Assembly (NCBI RefSeq): GCF_029910215.1
Contig: NZ_CP110395.1
Coordinates: 3,224,001-3,288,000, forward strand
Origin: Paraburkholderia sp. D15
Lineage (GTDB): Bacteria > Pseudomonadota > Gammaproteobacteria > Burkholderiales > Burkholderiaceae
Length of the DNA: 64,000 bases
Reading direction: 5' to 3'
The position numbers and the translations under genes are program-made. Within the stretch, counting starts at the first letter, position 1. The number at the start of each line of letters is the position of its first letter. Shown here in pieces: positions 40,883 through 50,723 of this stretch. A model generated the notes under the pieces. That model saw only the letters and a list, made by a program, of their open reading frames with translations. It did no database searches and was not told the DNA's origin.

Positions 40883-41108
40883 GGCGACTCCTGGAAAGGA
40901 CGCAATACGATCGTTGTACGTCTGACTCGCCCTTCGCTCGACGCCTGGCACCTGATTCGTGAAACCCGGTGCTTGAGACACGGTGCTTAAGAGCCGGTCC
41001 TTGAAACCCGGCGCTCGGGGCGGCATGACTGCATTATCGGCGACTGCTCACACTTTACGATGCACGTGCCGGCCATGGGGTGTGACCGACTGCACAAAGC
41101 TTACGGGA

Positions 41109-41963
41109 TCAAACCTGTTGCAGGGAAGTATCGAGCGCGCGGGCGGCGACGCGATCGCCCTCGGTCGTCAGCGCGGCGCGGAATACGGTCTGGCGGTTGT
41201 GACCCGCCGCGGCCGGCGAATCCCACAGCAGCTCGATCTTCTGACGCCGGCCGAAGAGGCTCCGCGTCATGACCATCCCGGGTGCGACCGACGGATTGAG
41301 CGCCGACGCCGCGCCACCGTCGCCGGCCGCGCCGAACGCGACCGCGGGCGTCGATTGCGCCGACGGCATGCCCTGTCCAAGCGCCCAGCGCACGGACAAC
41401 TCGCGTGCATCGTACTGACCGACCTTGCGACGCTCGGCCCACACGACCACCGTGCGCGTGACCGGATCGAGCGCAATCGCATAGCGGCCGATCGCGAAGC
41501 GCCGCGCCGCGACATTGGTACGCCACAACGCACGCGGCCGGCAGATCCACACCACCGCCGCGTACAGCGCCGGCGCCGCGAGCAGCCAGCCGTTGGTGGC
41601 GGCCACGGTCTGCGCGGCGCGACGCCATCCGGCGCTGGCCGCAAACGCGCCGACCGACCAGACCGCGAACAGCAAACCGAGGAAAGCAAACAGACGCACG
41701 GCCTGCCGCAGCCATTGCGGCAGCGGATGCAACGGCCGCTCGGCCACGGCGCGCGCGCCGGGCAGGAAAATCAGCAGGAACAGGAAGACCAGATTGATAC
41801 AGGCCCAAGGCGACGACACCATCGCCGACAGCGACGCCATGAGATCCATCTGCGACATGGAAAACAGCCAGCGGGCGAGCAGCACGAGACCAATGGCGCG
41901 CAACGCGAAAATCACGCCGGCGCCGGGCGCCGTGTTCGCACGCGTGTCTTTCGTTCTCGCCAA
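41109..41963 (-). CDS. hypothetical membrane protein
   Basis: About 284 residues. Four hydrophobic segments lie in the first 130 residues (GVIFALRAIGLVLLARWLF, CINLVFLFLLIFLPGARAV, LFAFLGLLFAVWSVGAFAA, GWLLAAPALYAAVVWICR), then a soluble basic domain of about 150 residues with beta-rich patches (FAIGRYAIALDPVTRTVVVWAERR) that might be PH-like. TTG 41963 is taken as start because AGGAGG lies 5 bases upstream, better than the ATG 17 codons earlier. No family recognised. Another long frame on the same strand overlaps it but lacks this ribosome site. Confidence 0.65.
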   Translation of the reverse strand: MARTKDTRANTAPGAGVIFALRAIGLVLLARWLFSMSQMDLMASLSAMVSSPWACINLVFLFLLIFLPGARAVAERPLHPLPQWLRQAVRLFAFLGLLFAVWSVGAFAASAGWRRAAQTVAATNGWLLAAPALYAAVVWICRPRALWRTNVAARRFAIGRYAIALDPVTRTVVVWAERRKVGQYDARELSVRWALGQGMPSAQSTPAVAFGAAGDGGAASALNPSVAPGMVMTRSLFGRRQKIELLWDSPAAAGHNRQTVFRAALTTEGDRVAARALDTSLQQV

Positions 41964-42183
41964 GGGATCCTCCTGTCGTCGGCTGCGCCGCAGCCAGATT
42001 TGCGGCACGGCCATTATAGGGATATTGCGCAGCGCGGCTCATTCTTACAGACCGAAACCTTCACTTTCCGCCGGCCCGTCGCAAAAAACGCGGCGCGCAT
42101 GCAACAACGCCCCGCGGGCGAGATGCACGCGAGGCGTTGGGGATGATTGCGACTGCGAATACGACTGCAGCTATGCCGCGGTC

Positions 42184-43248
42184 TTAGCTGGCGTTGACTT
42201 CGCGCAGCACGGTGCGGTGTTTCTGACGCAGCAGTTCTTCGTACGTGGCGACGTAGTTCTGCGCCATCACCTTCGACGAGAAACGCGATTCGAATGCTTT
42301 GCGCACGTTGGCGCGCGGCAGCGTGTGCAGACGCTTGACCGCCGCGACCGCGCTGATTTCGTCTTCGACGACGAAGCCCGACACGCCGTTCTCGATCACT
42401 TCCGGCACCGAACCGCGATTGAATGCGATCACCGGCGTGCCGCAGGCCATGGCTTCGATCATCACCAGACCGAAGGGCTCCGGCCAGTCGATCGGGAACA
42501 CCAGTCCATGCGCATTGCCGAGGAACTCACGCTTTTCGCTCTCGCCGATTTCGCCGATGTACTCGACGTGCGGGAGCGCCATCAGCGGCTTGATGACTTC
42601 TTCGTAATAGGCACGGTCGGCCTTGTCGATCTTGGCGGCGACCTTGAGCTTCATGCCTGCCTGGCCGGCGATGCGGATCGCGCGGTCGAGACCCTTCTCC
42701 GGCGACACGCGGCCGAGGAAGGCGAGGTAGCCCGGTTCGACATCGGGGATCGGCGTGAGGACGTTTTCCGGCAGACCGTGATACACGGTTTGCAGCCAGT
42801 TCGCCTGCTGCAGCGGAATGCGCTGGTTGTCCGAAATCGACACGACCGGCACGTCGCTAAATGTATTGAAGATGGGTTGCAGTTCCGGCAGGTCCAGGCG
42901 GCCGTGCAGCGTGGTCAGGAACGGCACCGGCTGACGCGCGAACAGCGAGAACGGGTAGTAGTCGATGTGGAAATGCAGCACGTCGAATTCGTCCGCGCGG
43001 CGGCGCACTTCTTCCAGCAGCAGCATGTGCGGGGCCATCACGTCGCGGATCGTCGGGTCGAGGCGCAGCGCCTGCGGCCAGAAGGCTTCGAGTTTCGCCG
43101 AGGTGATCGAATCGCCGCTCGCAAAGAGCGTGACGTCGTGGCCCTGCTCGACCAGCGCTTCAGTCAGGTAGGACACCACGCGTTCCGTCCCGCCGTACAG
43201 CTTGGGAGGAACCGCCTCGTGCAACGGAGCGATTTGAGCGATTCGCAT
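42184..43248 (-). CDS. GT4-family glycosyltransferase
   Basis: A 354-residue GT-B fold enzyme. The acceptor domain begins MRIAQIAPLHEAVPPKLYGGTERVVSYL; the donor domain contains LAFLGRVSPEKGLDRAIRIA and the EX7E motif in EPFGLVMIEAMACGTPVIAFNRGSVPEVI. It transfers sugar from a nucleotide-sugar donor; the acceptor is unknown. Many Burkholderia homologues are annotated simply as glycosyltransferase family 4. AGGAA precedes the ATG. Divergent from the second ABC transporter. Confidence 0.88.
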   Translation of the reverse strand: MRIAQIAPLHEAVPPKLYGGTERVVSYLTEALVEQGHDVTLFASGDSITSAKLEAFWPQALRLDPTIRDVMAPHMLLLEEVRRRADEFDVLHFHIDYYPFSLFARQPVPFLTTLHGRLDLPELQPIFNTFSDVPVVSISDNQRIPLQQANWLQTVYHGLPENVLTPIPDVEPGYLAFLGRVSPEKGLDRAIRIAGQAGMKLKVAAKIDKADRAYYEEVIKPLMALPHVEYIGEIGESEKREFLGNAHGLVFPIDWPEPFGLVMIEAMACGTPVIAFNRGSVPEVIENGVSGFVVEDEISAVAAVKRLHTLPRANVRKAFESRFSSKVMAQNYVATYEELLRQKHRTVLREVNAS

Positions 43249-43887
43249 AATGAAATTCCTCTAAAAAATCAGGCAAAAATACAGCGTTTGATAAAAGCGA
43301 CTCGCTTGCTCGCCAGGGCAGTCTGGCCGGTCTTGCCGGCGCGGGCCTGATTCTTTCGAGAAATCCCGCGATGGATCGCTTGGGTAGTGAGCCCAGATCA
43401 GTGGGTCACCGTCTGCGCATGTGCCGGTAAACGCATGCGCCTCTGCTACGTTGACAAACTGTCAGATATTTCCACGGGCCAACGAAGCATGCATTATCGA
43501 TGCCGGGCATCTCGCTGCACCACAACATTTCAAAGTCTTTACGTTGTTACACACGCGAAACACTTTGCAAACCCTTGTTTTCTAAGACAGTTCTACAGTG
43601 ACGACTGGCTTGCGGAACGAGCCGGTCATGCGTCGCCGAACGCAGGTGCGTCAACCTTGCCGGTAAGCATTGAAGAAATGCCGCACCGCAGTTGAATGCA
43701 ATTTGTAATTATATCTCGAAATTTTCCGTAACCTGCGTGAACCACCGGCCCGTCAACGGGTCGAGCAGCAGTAGGTAGCGGACGTCTATCGCGAATTGAG
43801 TCGCGCCAAGGCCCGGATACACAGGGCGCAATCGCTTTTGCATGTTTACAATGCGAAGCATCGGCTTCGCGGCGAAACCTTTTCCAC
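43249..43887. other. long divergent intergenic region
   Basis: About 640 bases between the glycosyltransferase and ABC transporter starts, noticeably AT-richer from 43450 to 43730. A 102-residue open frame at 43387-43695 has no ribosome site, no domain and biased composition, so I do not call it. TTTACAAT near 43847 is a possible -10 for the transporter. Nothing else recognised. Confidence 0.5.
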
Positions 43888-45774
43888 GTGGCCCACGCCT
43901 TGCATGCACACCCCGAACCACATCGACCTCACGATCAATTGGAACACTTAACCATTGCCCAGCGGAACGCCCAGAACGCAAAGCTCGCGAGCTATGCGCA
44001 CAGGCCGCTTGCGTTTCTCTTCCGCTTCATCCGCCGTCATCCGCTCGCGCACGCGGTCGTTCTGTGCAGCGTGTTCGCGGCTGTGGGCTGTGCGCTCGCT
44101 TCGCAGTACGCGATCAAGCATCTGATCGACGTGCTCGGCGAAGGCCGGCACCACCCGGGTCCGCTGTGGGGCGCGTTCGCCATCCTCGTTGGCCTGATCG
44201 CGGCGGACAACCTGCTGTGGCGGGTCGGCGGCTGGGTCGCCGCGCACACCTTCGTCGCCGTGACCGGCGACCTGCGGCGCGACCTCTTCCAGTATCTGAG
44301 CGGCCACTCGCCAAGCTATTACTCGGAGAAGCAGCCCGGCATGCTGGCGAGCCGCATCACCGCGACCTCGAACGCCGTCTACACGGCCGAGAACACCACC
44401 GCGTGGAACGTGCTGCCGCCTTGCATCGCGGTGCTCGGCGCGATCGTCATGATCATCGCGGTGAATCCGTTGATGGCCGCCGGCCTGATGCTGTGCTCGG
44501 CGATTCTGTCGGTGGTGCTGTACAAGCTGGCCGGGCGCGGTTCGGCCCGGCATCACCAGTTCGCGACCAAGGCGGCCTCGGTCGACGGCGAGCTCGTCGA
44601 CGTGATCAGCAACATGGGGCTGGTGCGCGCGTTCGGCATGACGTTTCGCGAGCAGCAGCGCTTCGGCGCGACGGTCAAGGCCGAGATGGACGCCCGTCAG
44701 CAAAGCCTGCTCTACCTCGAAAAGCTGCGTCTGCTGCATGCGGTGATCACCGCGCTGCTGTCGGCGGGTCTGCTCGGCTGGGCACTGTGGCTGTGGGACC
44801 AGGGTAAGGCGACCTCCGGCGACATCGTGCTGGTCAGCTCGCTCGGCTTCACGATTCTGCACGGCACGCGCGACCTCGCGGTCGCGCTGGTCGACGTCAC
44901 CCAGCACGTCGCGCGGCTCGCGGAAGCGGTGCGCACGCTGCTCGAACCGCACGGCATGCCGGATCGCGACGGTGCGTCGGAACTCGTGCCGCAAGGCGGC
45001 CGGGTCGCGTTCGAAGGCGTGACCTTCGCGTATCCGCGCCGCCGGCCGATTCTCGACCACTTCGATCTGCAGATTCAACCGGGGCAGCGCGTCGGTCTGA
45101 TCGGCAAATCGGGCGCGGGCAAATCCACCGTGCTCGCGCTGCTGCAGCGGTTCTACGAAACGCAGGGCGGCGCGATCAAGATCGACGGACAGGACATCGC
45201 CGCGATCACGCAGGACAGCCTGCGTCATGCGATCGCGCTGGTGCCGCAGGATATTTCGCTGTTCCACCGCACGGTGTACGAGAACATCGCGTACGGCCGT
45301 CCCGATGCGAGCCGCGAGGAAGTGATGGCCGCCGCGCGCGAGGCGCGTTGCTCGGACTTCATCGAAGCGATGCCGGAAGGCTACGACACGATCGTCGGCG
45401 ATCGCGGCGTGAAGCTGTCCGGCGGGCAACGGCAGCGGATCGCGATCGCGCGCGCGATTCTGAAGAATGCGCCGATCCTGCTGCTCGACGAAGCCACCTC
45501 GGCGCTCGACAGCGCGTCGGAGGAAGCGATCCAGAAGGCGCTCGACCGTCTGATGGTCGGCCGTACCGTGATCGCGATCGCGCACCGGTTGTCGACGCTG
45601 AACAACTTCGACCGCATCATCGTGATGAGCGCCGGCAAGGTGATCGACGACGGCAGCCCGGAAGAACTGCGTCAGCGTCCGGGGCTGTATCGCGATCTGC
45701 TTGCGAAGCAGTACGGCAAGCACGCGACGCTGCACATCGGCGGCAAGAAGGTCGACGAACAGCACGTGGCCTGA
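43888..45774 (+). CDS. ABC half-transporter, fused membrane and ATPase domains
   Basis: A 628-residue exporter-type half-transporter, paralogous to the protein at 38439. A His-rich start (MAHALHAHPEPHRPHDQLEH) precedes six helices. ATPase motifs: GKSGAGKST, LVPQDISLFHRTVYENIAYG, LSGGQRQRIAIARAIL, ILLLDEATSALD and IAHRLST. The likely start is GTG 43888; no strong ribosome site is visible. The substrate is unknown; proximity to a glycosyltransferase allows a role in glycan or glycolipid export. A bidirectional terminator follows. Confidence 0.87.
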   Translation: MAHALHAHPEPHRPHDQLEHLTIAQRNAQNAKLASYAHRPLAFLFRFIRRHPLAHAVVLCSVFAAVGCALASQYAIKHLIDVLGEGRHHPGPLWGAFAILVGLIAADNLLWRVGGWVAAHTFVAVTGDLRRDLFQYLSGHSPSYYSEKQPGMLASRITATSNAVYTAENTTAWNVLPPCIAVLGAIVMIIAVNPLMAAGLMLCSAILSVVLYKLAGRGSARHHQFATKAASVDGELVDVISNMGLVRAFGMTFREQQRFGATVKAEMDARQQSLLYLEKLRLLHAVITALLSAGLLGWALWLWDQGKATSGDIVLVSSLGFTILHGTRDLAVALVDVTQHVARLAEAVRTLLEPHGMPDRDGASELVPQGGRVAFEGVTFAYPRRRPILDHFDLQIQPGQRVGLIGKSGAGKSTVLALLQRFYETQGGAIKIDGQDIAAITQDSLRHAIALVPQDISLFHRTVYENIAYGRPDASREEVMAAAREARCSDFIEAMPEGYDTIVGDRGVKLSGGQRQRIAIARAILKNAPILLLDEATSALDSASEEAIQKALDRLMVGRTVIAIAHRLSTLNNFDRIIVMSAGKVIDDGSPEELRQRPGLYRDLLAKQYGKHATLHIGGKKVDEQHVA

Positions 45775-45824
45775 CGACGCGCGAAACAAGTCGCAAGTCG
45801 TTGCCGCTAGCGCGGTGTCGCTAG

Positions 45825-45862
45825 AAAACAGAAAGCCGCTCGATGAGCGGCTTTCTGTTTTT
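45825..45862. terminator. bidirectional terminator between ABC transporter and otsA
   Basis: Long stem ACAGAAAGCCGCTC/AGCGGCTTTCTGT with loop GATG, flanked by AAAA and TTTTT, between converging genes. Confidence 0.93.
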
Positions 45863-45932
45863 CGGAGGTATCCGACGAGTCTCCAGCGGCAACCCAACAC
45901 CTTCGCGAGATGCCGCGCCGCGAGCAGACGCC

Positions 45933-47399
45933 CTACTCCGCCAATGTTTCGCGCGCCGCCTTCTTCCTGGTCGCCACGCTCTTTCCCGGTGCAGCCGCGC
46001 GCTTCTTCGGCGCACGCGCAACGCCCTGCAGATCGCGCATGAAGTTGTCGCGCCACACGGACACATTGTTCTCGCGCAACTGAACCATCATGTCGCGATA
46101 ACGCGCCTGGCGCTCCGCGAGCGGCATCTCCAGCGCCCTCGCGAGCGCCTCGGCCATGCCGTCGATATCCACCGGATTCACGATCAGCGCGCCGCCCAAT
46201 TCCTGCGCGGCGCCCGCGAAACGCGACAGCACCAGCACGCCCGGATTGTCCGGATCCTGCGCCGACACATACTCCTTCGCGACGAGGTTCATGCCGTCGC
46301 GCAGCGGCGTCACGAAGCCCACATGCGCGGTGCGATACAGCGCGGCCAGCACCGAGCGCTCGTACTGCTTGTGGATATAGAGAATCGGCGTCCAGTCGAG
46401 CTCGGCGAAGCGTCCGTTGATCCGCCCCGACTCGCCTTCGAGTTGCAGACGGAGTTCCTGATACGTGTGGATGTCGGCACGCGTCGGCGGTGCGATCTGC
46501 AGGAACGACACCTTGTTGCGCTGGGCGGCCGCATGTTCGAGCAGGCGCTCGAACGCGCGGAAGCGTTCGACCAGCCCTTTCGAATAATCGAGGCGGTCCA
46601 CGCTCATGATCAGCTTGCGCGAATGCAGCGTCGCCTTCATCGTGCGGACCGGCTTGCCGCGCTCGCCCGCTTTCGCGAGGTCGGCGAGTTCGTCCGGATA
46701 CACGCCGATCGGATACGCGGACGCGCGCAGCGTGCGGCCGAACGCATGGATCGTCAGCGGACCGCTGCCTTCGGTGTCGACCGTGCCGTTCGCCTCGTTG
46801 ACGATGTAGTCGCACAGCGCGCGCAGATCGGGCGCGGTCTGGAAGCCGAGCAGATCGAACGAACACAGCGCCTCGACCAGCTCGCGATGCGGCGGAATCG
46901 TCAGCATCACCTGCGACGCCGGAAACGGGATATGCAGGAAGAAGCCGATGCGGTTCTTCACGCCGGCCGCGCGCAACGCCTGCGCGAACGGGATCAGATG
47001 ATAGTCGTGCACCCAGATCACGTCGTCGTCGCGCAGCAGCGGCACGAGTTGCTGCGCGAGCCACGCGTTGACGCGCCAATAGCCTTCGAAGTCGTGGCGG
47101 TCGTAGTGCAGCAGATCAGAGCGGTAGTGGAACGCCGGCCACAGCGTCGCGTTCGAGAAGCCGCGGTAGTACTGGTCGTAGTCGCGCCGCATCAGCGCGA
47201 TGGTCGCGAACGTCACCGGCCCGCGCTCTTCGACCTTGATCTGCGGCTGGCCCGAGCTGAGCACATCGCCGCTCCAGCCGAACCACATGCCGCCGGTTTC
47301 CTTCAGCGCGTCGTACACGCCGATCGCCAGACCGCCCGCCGCCGGGCCGCCCTCCGAGATCGGCGCAACCCGGTTCGATACGATGATCAGTCGGCCCAT
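45933..47399 (-). CDS. otsA: trehalose-6-phosphate synthase
   Basis: A 488-residue GT20 enzyme joining UDP-glucose and glucose-6-phosphate. Signature segments: [68 protein letters not shown] and [18 protein letters not shown]. The C-terminus is extended by a basic tail of about 35 residues ([19 protein letters not shown]). Downstream of otsB by 55 bases, giving an otsBA order; the product feeds OtsB. Trehalose protects against osmotic and drying stress. Confidence 0.96.
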   Translation of the reverse strand: MGRLIIVSNRVAPISEGGPAAGGLAIGVYDALKETGGMWFGWSGDVLSSGQPQIKVEERGPVTFATIALMRRDYDQYYRGFSNATLWPAFHYRSDLLHYDRHDFEGYWRVNAWLAQQLVPLLRDDDVIWVHDYHLIPFAQALRAAGVKNRIGFFLHIPFPASQVMLTIPPHRELVEALCSFDLLGFQTAPDLRALCDYIVNEANGTVDTEGSGPLTIHAFGRTLRASAYPIGVYPDELADLAKAGERGKPVRTMKATLHSRKLIMSVDRLDYSKGLVERFRAFERLLEHAAAQRNKVSFLQIAPPTRADIHTYQELRLQLEGESGRINGRFAELDWTPILYIHKQYERSVLAALYRTAHVGFVTPLRDGMNLVAKEYVSAQDPDNPGVLVLSRFAGAAQELGGALIVNPVDIDGMAEALARALEMPLAERQARYRDMMVQLRENNVSVWRDNFMRDLQGVARAPKKRAAAPGKSVATRKKAARETLAE

Positions 47400-47454
47400 G
47401 AAGCGCGCTTCCCAAAGCAGGGTGAAGTGGACGATACGCGATGCCGCACGGCCG

Positions 47455-48204
47455 TCATGCCGTGCGCGCGGCCGCGACGATCGCGGTGAGCCAGTCGAGC
47501 AGCGCGCCGACCGAGTCGATGCGCGTGTGCGCCGTGGTGTCGCCCGCGCCGACCTTGATCGACAGCCCGCCCCGTTCGTTGACGACGGCGAAGCCCTTCT
47601 CGTCGGTCAGATCGTCGCCGGCAAACACCGGACGGCGGCCGACGAACGGCGGTTCGTCGAGAAACGCGCGCAGTGCGCGGCCCTTGTCGACGTCCTTCGG
47701 TTTGATCTCGTAGACCATCTTGCCCGGCTGCAACACATAGGCGCCGGCATAGTCGGCCACCAGCCGTTCGGTCGCCTCGCGGGCGGCCGCCTCGCGATCC
47801 GGCGCGTTGCGGTAATGCAGCGCGAGCGCCGCGCCCTTGATTTCGAGCAGCATGCCGGGATGCGCGTTGACCACCTGCGCGAGCACCTGCTCCATGCGCA
47901 GCAGCCGCTCGTCGTGAAAGCCGATGCGCTGCGTGTCGCCGTTCGCGTCGCGCCGCTCGGCGCCGTGCAAACCGGCGATCGGCAGATCAGGCATGCCGAG
48001 AAAACCGTCGATGCTGTCGATGCCGCGCCCCGACACGATCGCGACCGCGCCGTTGGTCAGGTTGCGCAATTCGGCCAGCAGCGCGAGCACGCGCGGTTCG
48101 ACCCGCACGCCATCCGGCGTGGGCGCGAGTTCGACGAGCGTGCCGTCGAAGTCGAAGAAAAATGCCGTCTCGCTCGGAGACAGAACAGCCGGAAGTGCTT
48201 GCAT
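47455..48204 (-). CDS. otsB: trehalose-6-phosphate phosphatase
   Basis: A 249-residue HAD-superfamily phosphatase. The nucleophile motif is FFFDFDGTLVELAPTPDGV, motif II is AIVSGRGIDSIDGFLG and motif IV is FAGDDLTDEKGFAVVN. It removes phosphate from trehalose-6-phosphate made by OtsA. Start ATG 48204 puts the DFDGT motif about 18 residues in, as is usual; the in-frame extension upstream is not conserved. Confidence 0.95.
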   Translation of the reverse strand: MQALPAVLSPSETAFFFDFDGTLVELAPTPDGVRVEPRVLALLAELRNLTNGAVAIVSGRGIDSIDGFLGMPDLPIAGLHGAERRDANGDTQRIGFHDERLLRMEQVLAQVVNAHPGMLLEIKGAALALHYRNAPDREAAAREATERLVADYAGAYVLQPGKMVYEIKPKDVDKGRALRAFLDEPPFVGRRPVFAGDDLTDEKGFAVVNERGGLSIKVGAGDTTAHTRIDSVGALLDWLTAIVAAARTA

Positions 48205-48608
48205 CGGTTTAATTTGCCTTTCAGCCTTTTGCGGCCGGAAAAGTGTGCGCATCTTACCGCGCATCCGTCAATTTTTCGAGAAAGTAAGCCAGGACACAAG
48301 CCTGGCCGGGCGTTGTGCGGGTTAAGCCGGAGCGTGGCGTTCAAAAGCCGAACGATCCGGCTTCAGACGGCTTTCAGCCGCCTGCGTCAAATTGACTCGC
48401 AATCCGCGCGCCCGCGGGCGGCGCGCGGCGTCGCCGGAGAATTTGCGCTACAGTCGCTGCGACGCGGATCGCCGCCGCCGTGGCCCGCATGAGCTCGATG
48501 GCCCTGGCCTTGCTGGCCGCATGGGCCACATTGGACGTTCATCGGGCCGCCGAGCGGACGGTTCGACGCGCCGCACGCCGCTTCTCAATCGAGTCATTGA
48601 ACCCTGCT
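48205..48608. other. divergent intergenic region otsB/SCO1
   Basis: About 400 bases of GC-rich DNA that must hold both promoters. TACAGT at 48449-48454 could be a -10 for the SCO1 unit. No small gene recognised. The SCO1 frame stays open back to 48480, so the right end may be coding if an earlier start is used. Confidence 0.4.
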
Positions 48609-49241
48609 TTGTTCCCGACCCTCACCTCGCGCCTTCATTGCCGGCTGTCCCGATGCCTCACGCTGGGCGTCACGCTCGCCGCGCTCTCCGTGCTGACGGC
48701 CTGCACGCATCGCACCGAGCCGTGGCAGTTGACCGACGTCACCGGACACCTGCCGGATCTCGACTTCAAGCTCACCGGCGACGACGGCCGCCCCGTCACC
48801 GGCGACGCCTTCAAGGGCCGCACCTCGCTCGTCTACTTCGGCTACACGCATTGCCCGGACGTCTGCCCGGAAACGATGGGCCGTCTGATGCAGGTGCTCG
48901 CCAAACTCGGCCCCGACGCGCAGAAAGTGCGCATTCTGTTCATCACCGTCGATCCCGCGCGCGATACGCCGACAGCGCTGCGCGACTACGTCGGCGCCTT
49001 CGATGCACAGCACGCCGAAGGTCTGACCGGCACCGACTGGCAGATCGAGTCGCTCGCCAAGCGCTATCGGGTCGCGTACCAGATGGAGAAGCGCGATCCG
49101 AACGGCAACTACGAAGTGACCCACAGCTCCGCCGTCTACGTGTTCGACCCGCAGGGCCACGCACGCCTGCTCGCCACCGATCACGACACGCCCGATGCGA
49201 TCGCGCAGGACCTGCGCCGCATCGTCGACGAGCGCTCCTGA
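48609..49241 (+). CDS. SCO1/SenC-family copper chaperone (cytochrome oxidase assembly)
   Basis: About 210 residues. A signal with an arginine-rich start and LGVTLAALSVLTAC lipobox leads to a thioredoxin-like domain. The copper-binding CxxxC is in YFGYTHCPDVCPETMG and the distal histidine in VTHSSAVYVFDPQG; RILFITVDPARDTP is also typical. SCO proteins deliver copper to the CuA site of cytochrome c oxidase. Start is uncertain: TTG 48609 gives a sensible signal peptide of about 31 residues, whereas the open frame back to 48480 would make it too long. First of three copper/COX-assembly genes. Confidence 0.88.
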   Translation: MFPTLTSRLHCRLSRCLTLGVTLAALSVLTACTHRTEPWQLTDVTGHLPDLDFKLTGDDGRPVTGDAFKGRTSLVYFGYTHCPDVCPETMGRLMQVLAKLGPDAQKVRILFITVDPARDTPTALRDYVGAFDAQHAEGLTGTDWQIESLAKRYRVAYQMEKRDPNGNYEVTHSSAVYVFDPQGHARLLATDHDTPDAIAQDLRRIVDERS

Positions 49242-49276
49242 TTTCCAGGCTTCCCGACTTTTCTCCGGAATCACTC

Positions 49277-49783
49277 ATGCCGATCATCAAGCTCAACACC
49301 GTGGCCTCGCGCAGTGGCGCGCTCGCCCTGACCTTCTGCGCGTCGCTCGGCTTCGCGCTGGCCACCAGCGTCGCCGCGCAAGCGGCCGGCGCCAACGCCA
49401 ACGCCACGTCCAACGCGGTCAGCGTCAAGAATGCCTGGGTCCGCTGGCTGCCCAACAACCTGCCCGCCGCCGGCTACGCGACGCTGGTCAATGCGGGCGA
49501 CAAACCGGTGGACCTCGTCGACATTGCCAGCGCCGACTACGGCGAGGCGATGCTGCATCAAACCGTGTCGAACGGTTCGTCGCAAAAGATGGTGATGGTC
49601 GACAAGCTGACGGTGCCCGCGCACGGCCAGGTCGCGATCGCGCCCGGCGGCTATCACGTGATGCTCGAAGACGCGAAACATAAGATCGCGCCGGGCGACA
49701 CCGTGCACCTGAAGCTGAAGTTTTCCGACGGCGAAACGCTGGACACGCCGTTCGCCGTCAAGTCGCCCGCCCAGACGCAATAA
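49277..49783 (+). CDS. PCuAC-type periplasmic copper chaperone
   Basis: A 168-residue protein with a long signal peptide (to about residue 36, AAQA). The copper motif H-x10-M-x21-HxM is exact: His in AMLHQT, Met in QKMVMV, then HVM in GGYHVMLED. PCuAC passes Cu(I) to cytochrome oxidase together with SCO1, whose gene ends 35 bases upstream. The start codon ATG 49277 has no strong ribosome site, so translation may be coupled. Confidence 0.93.
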   Translation: MPIIKLNTVASRSGALALTFCASLGFALATSVAAQAAGANANATSNAVSVKNAWVRWLPNNLPAAGYATLVNAGDKPVDLVDIASADYGEAMLHQTVSNGSSQKMVMVDKLTVPAHGQVAIAPGGYHVMLEDAKHKIAPGDTVHLKLKFSDGETLDTPFAVKSPAQTQ

Positions 49784-49816
49784 ACGTCCAGATAAATATC
49801 CGATAAGCACGCCGTG

Positions 49817-50692
49817 ATGAACCTGCTCTACTGGCTCGATCCCTGGGAGTTTTCGCCGACCGTCGTGATCGCGCTGCTGATCCCGGCGATCCTGTTCGTG
49901 CGCGGCGCGCACAAGGCCAAGGTGTCGCTGCGGCGGCGCCTGTCGTTCTGGTTCGGACTGGTGGCGCTGTACGTCGCGTTGCACACGCGGCTCGATTACT
50001 TCTTCGAGCACGAATTCTTCATGCATCGCGCGCAGCATCTGGTGCTGCATCATCTCGGACCGTTCTTCATCGCGCTGTCCTATCCGGGCGCCGCATTGCG
50101 CGCGGGCATTCCGTTCGGCTGGCGCCAGCGTTTCGTGCGACCCGCGCTGGCGACGCCTCTAGTGCGCCGGGTGCTCGACGTGGTGATGCATCCGGTGGTC
50201 GCGGTGACGCTGTTCGTCGGATTGATCTACTTCTGGCTGATGTCGCCGATCCATTTCGTCGCGATGCTCGACTGGCGGCTGTATCGCGTGATGAACTGGA
50301 GCATGGTGATCGACGGGCTGCTGTTCTGGTGGCTCGTGCTCGATCCGCGTCCGGCACCGCCGGCGCGTCTGTCGCCGGGCAAGCGCATTCTCGTGGTGAT
50401 CGCCGCGATTCCGCCGCAGATCCTGCTCGGCGCCTTCATCTTCTTCACGCCGCGCGAGTTGTATCCGATCTATTCGATTTGCGGGCGCGCGTTCACATGG
50501 CTAAGCCCGGTGCGCGATCAGCAGATCGGCGGGCTACTGCTGTGGATTCCGGGATCGATGATGAGCGTGATCGGCGCGCTGATCGCGTTGCGTCACTGGA
50601 TGCGTTTGTCGGCGCGCGGGAGATTGCGTAGCGAGCGTCGCGGGAAGGCGGTGCAAGGGGTCGCGCGGGCCAAGGCGGGCGGCACGACCTAG
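49817..50692 (+). CDS. CtaG-type cytochrome c oxidase assembly membrane protein
   Basis: A 291-residue protein of the caa3_CtaG family with about seven membrane helices. Conserved features include FEHEFFMHRAQHLVLHHLGPFFIALSYPG with several potentially metal-binding histidines, and LIYFWLMSPIHFVAMLDWRLYRVMNW. Thought to help copper insertion into oxidases. Located 33 bases after PCuAC, so the three genes form one operon. GTG 49814 immediately before the ATG is an equal alternative start. No oxidase structural genes are in the window. Confidence 0.88.
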   Translation: MNLLYWLDPWEFSPTVVIALLIPAILFVRGAHKAKVSLRRRLSFWFGLVALYVALHTRLDYFFEHEFFMHRAQHLVLHHLGPFFIALSYPGAALRAGIPFGWRQRFVRPALATPLVRRVLDVVMHPVVAVTLFVGLIYFWLMSPIHFVAMLDWRLYRVMNWSMVIDGLLFWWLVLDPRPAPPARLSPGKRILVVIAAIPPQILLGAFIFFTPRELYPIYSICGRAFTWLSPVRDQQIGGLLLWIPGSMMSVIGALIALRHWMRLSARGRLRSERRGKAVQGVARAKAGGTT

Positions 50693-50723
50693 TCGAGACG
50701 GCGGCCGTCCTGGCCGCCTTGCT

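Noticed and set aside
43387..43695. 102-codon ORF in the long divergent region
   Set aside because: No ribosome site or domain; odd composition in AT-richer noncoding DNA.
43948..47079. 1043-codon minus-strand frame across the second ABC transporter and otsA
   Set aside because: It spans two well-supported genes and a strong terminator and has no recognisable domain.
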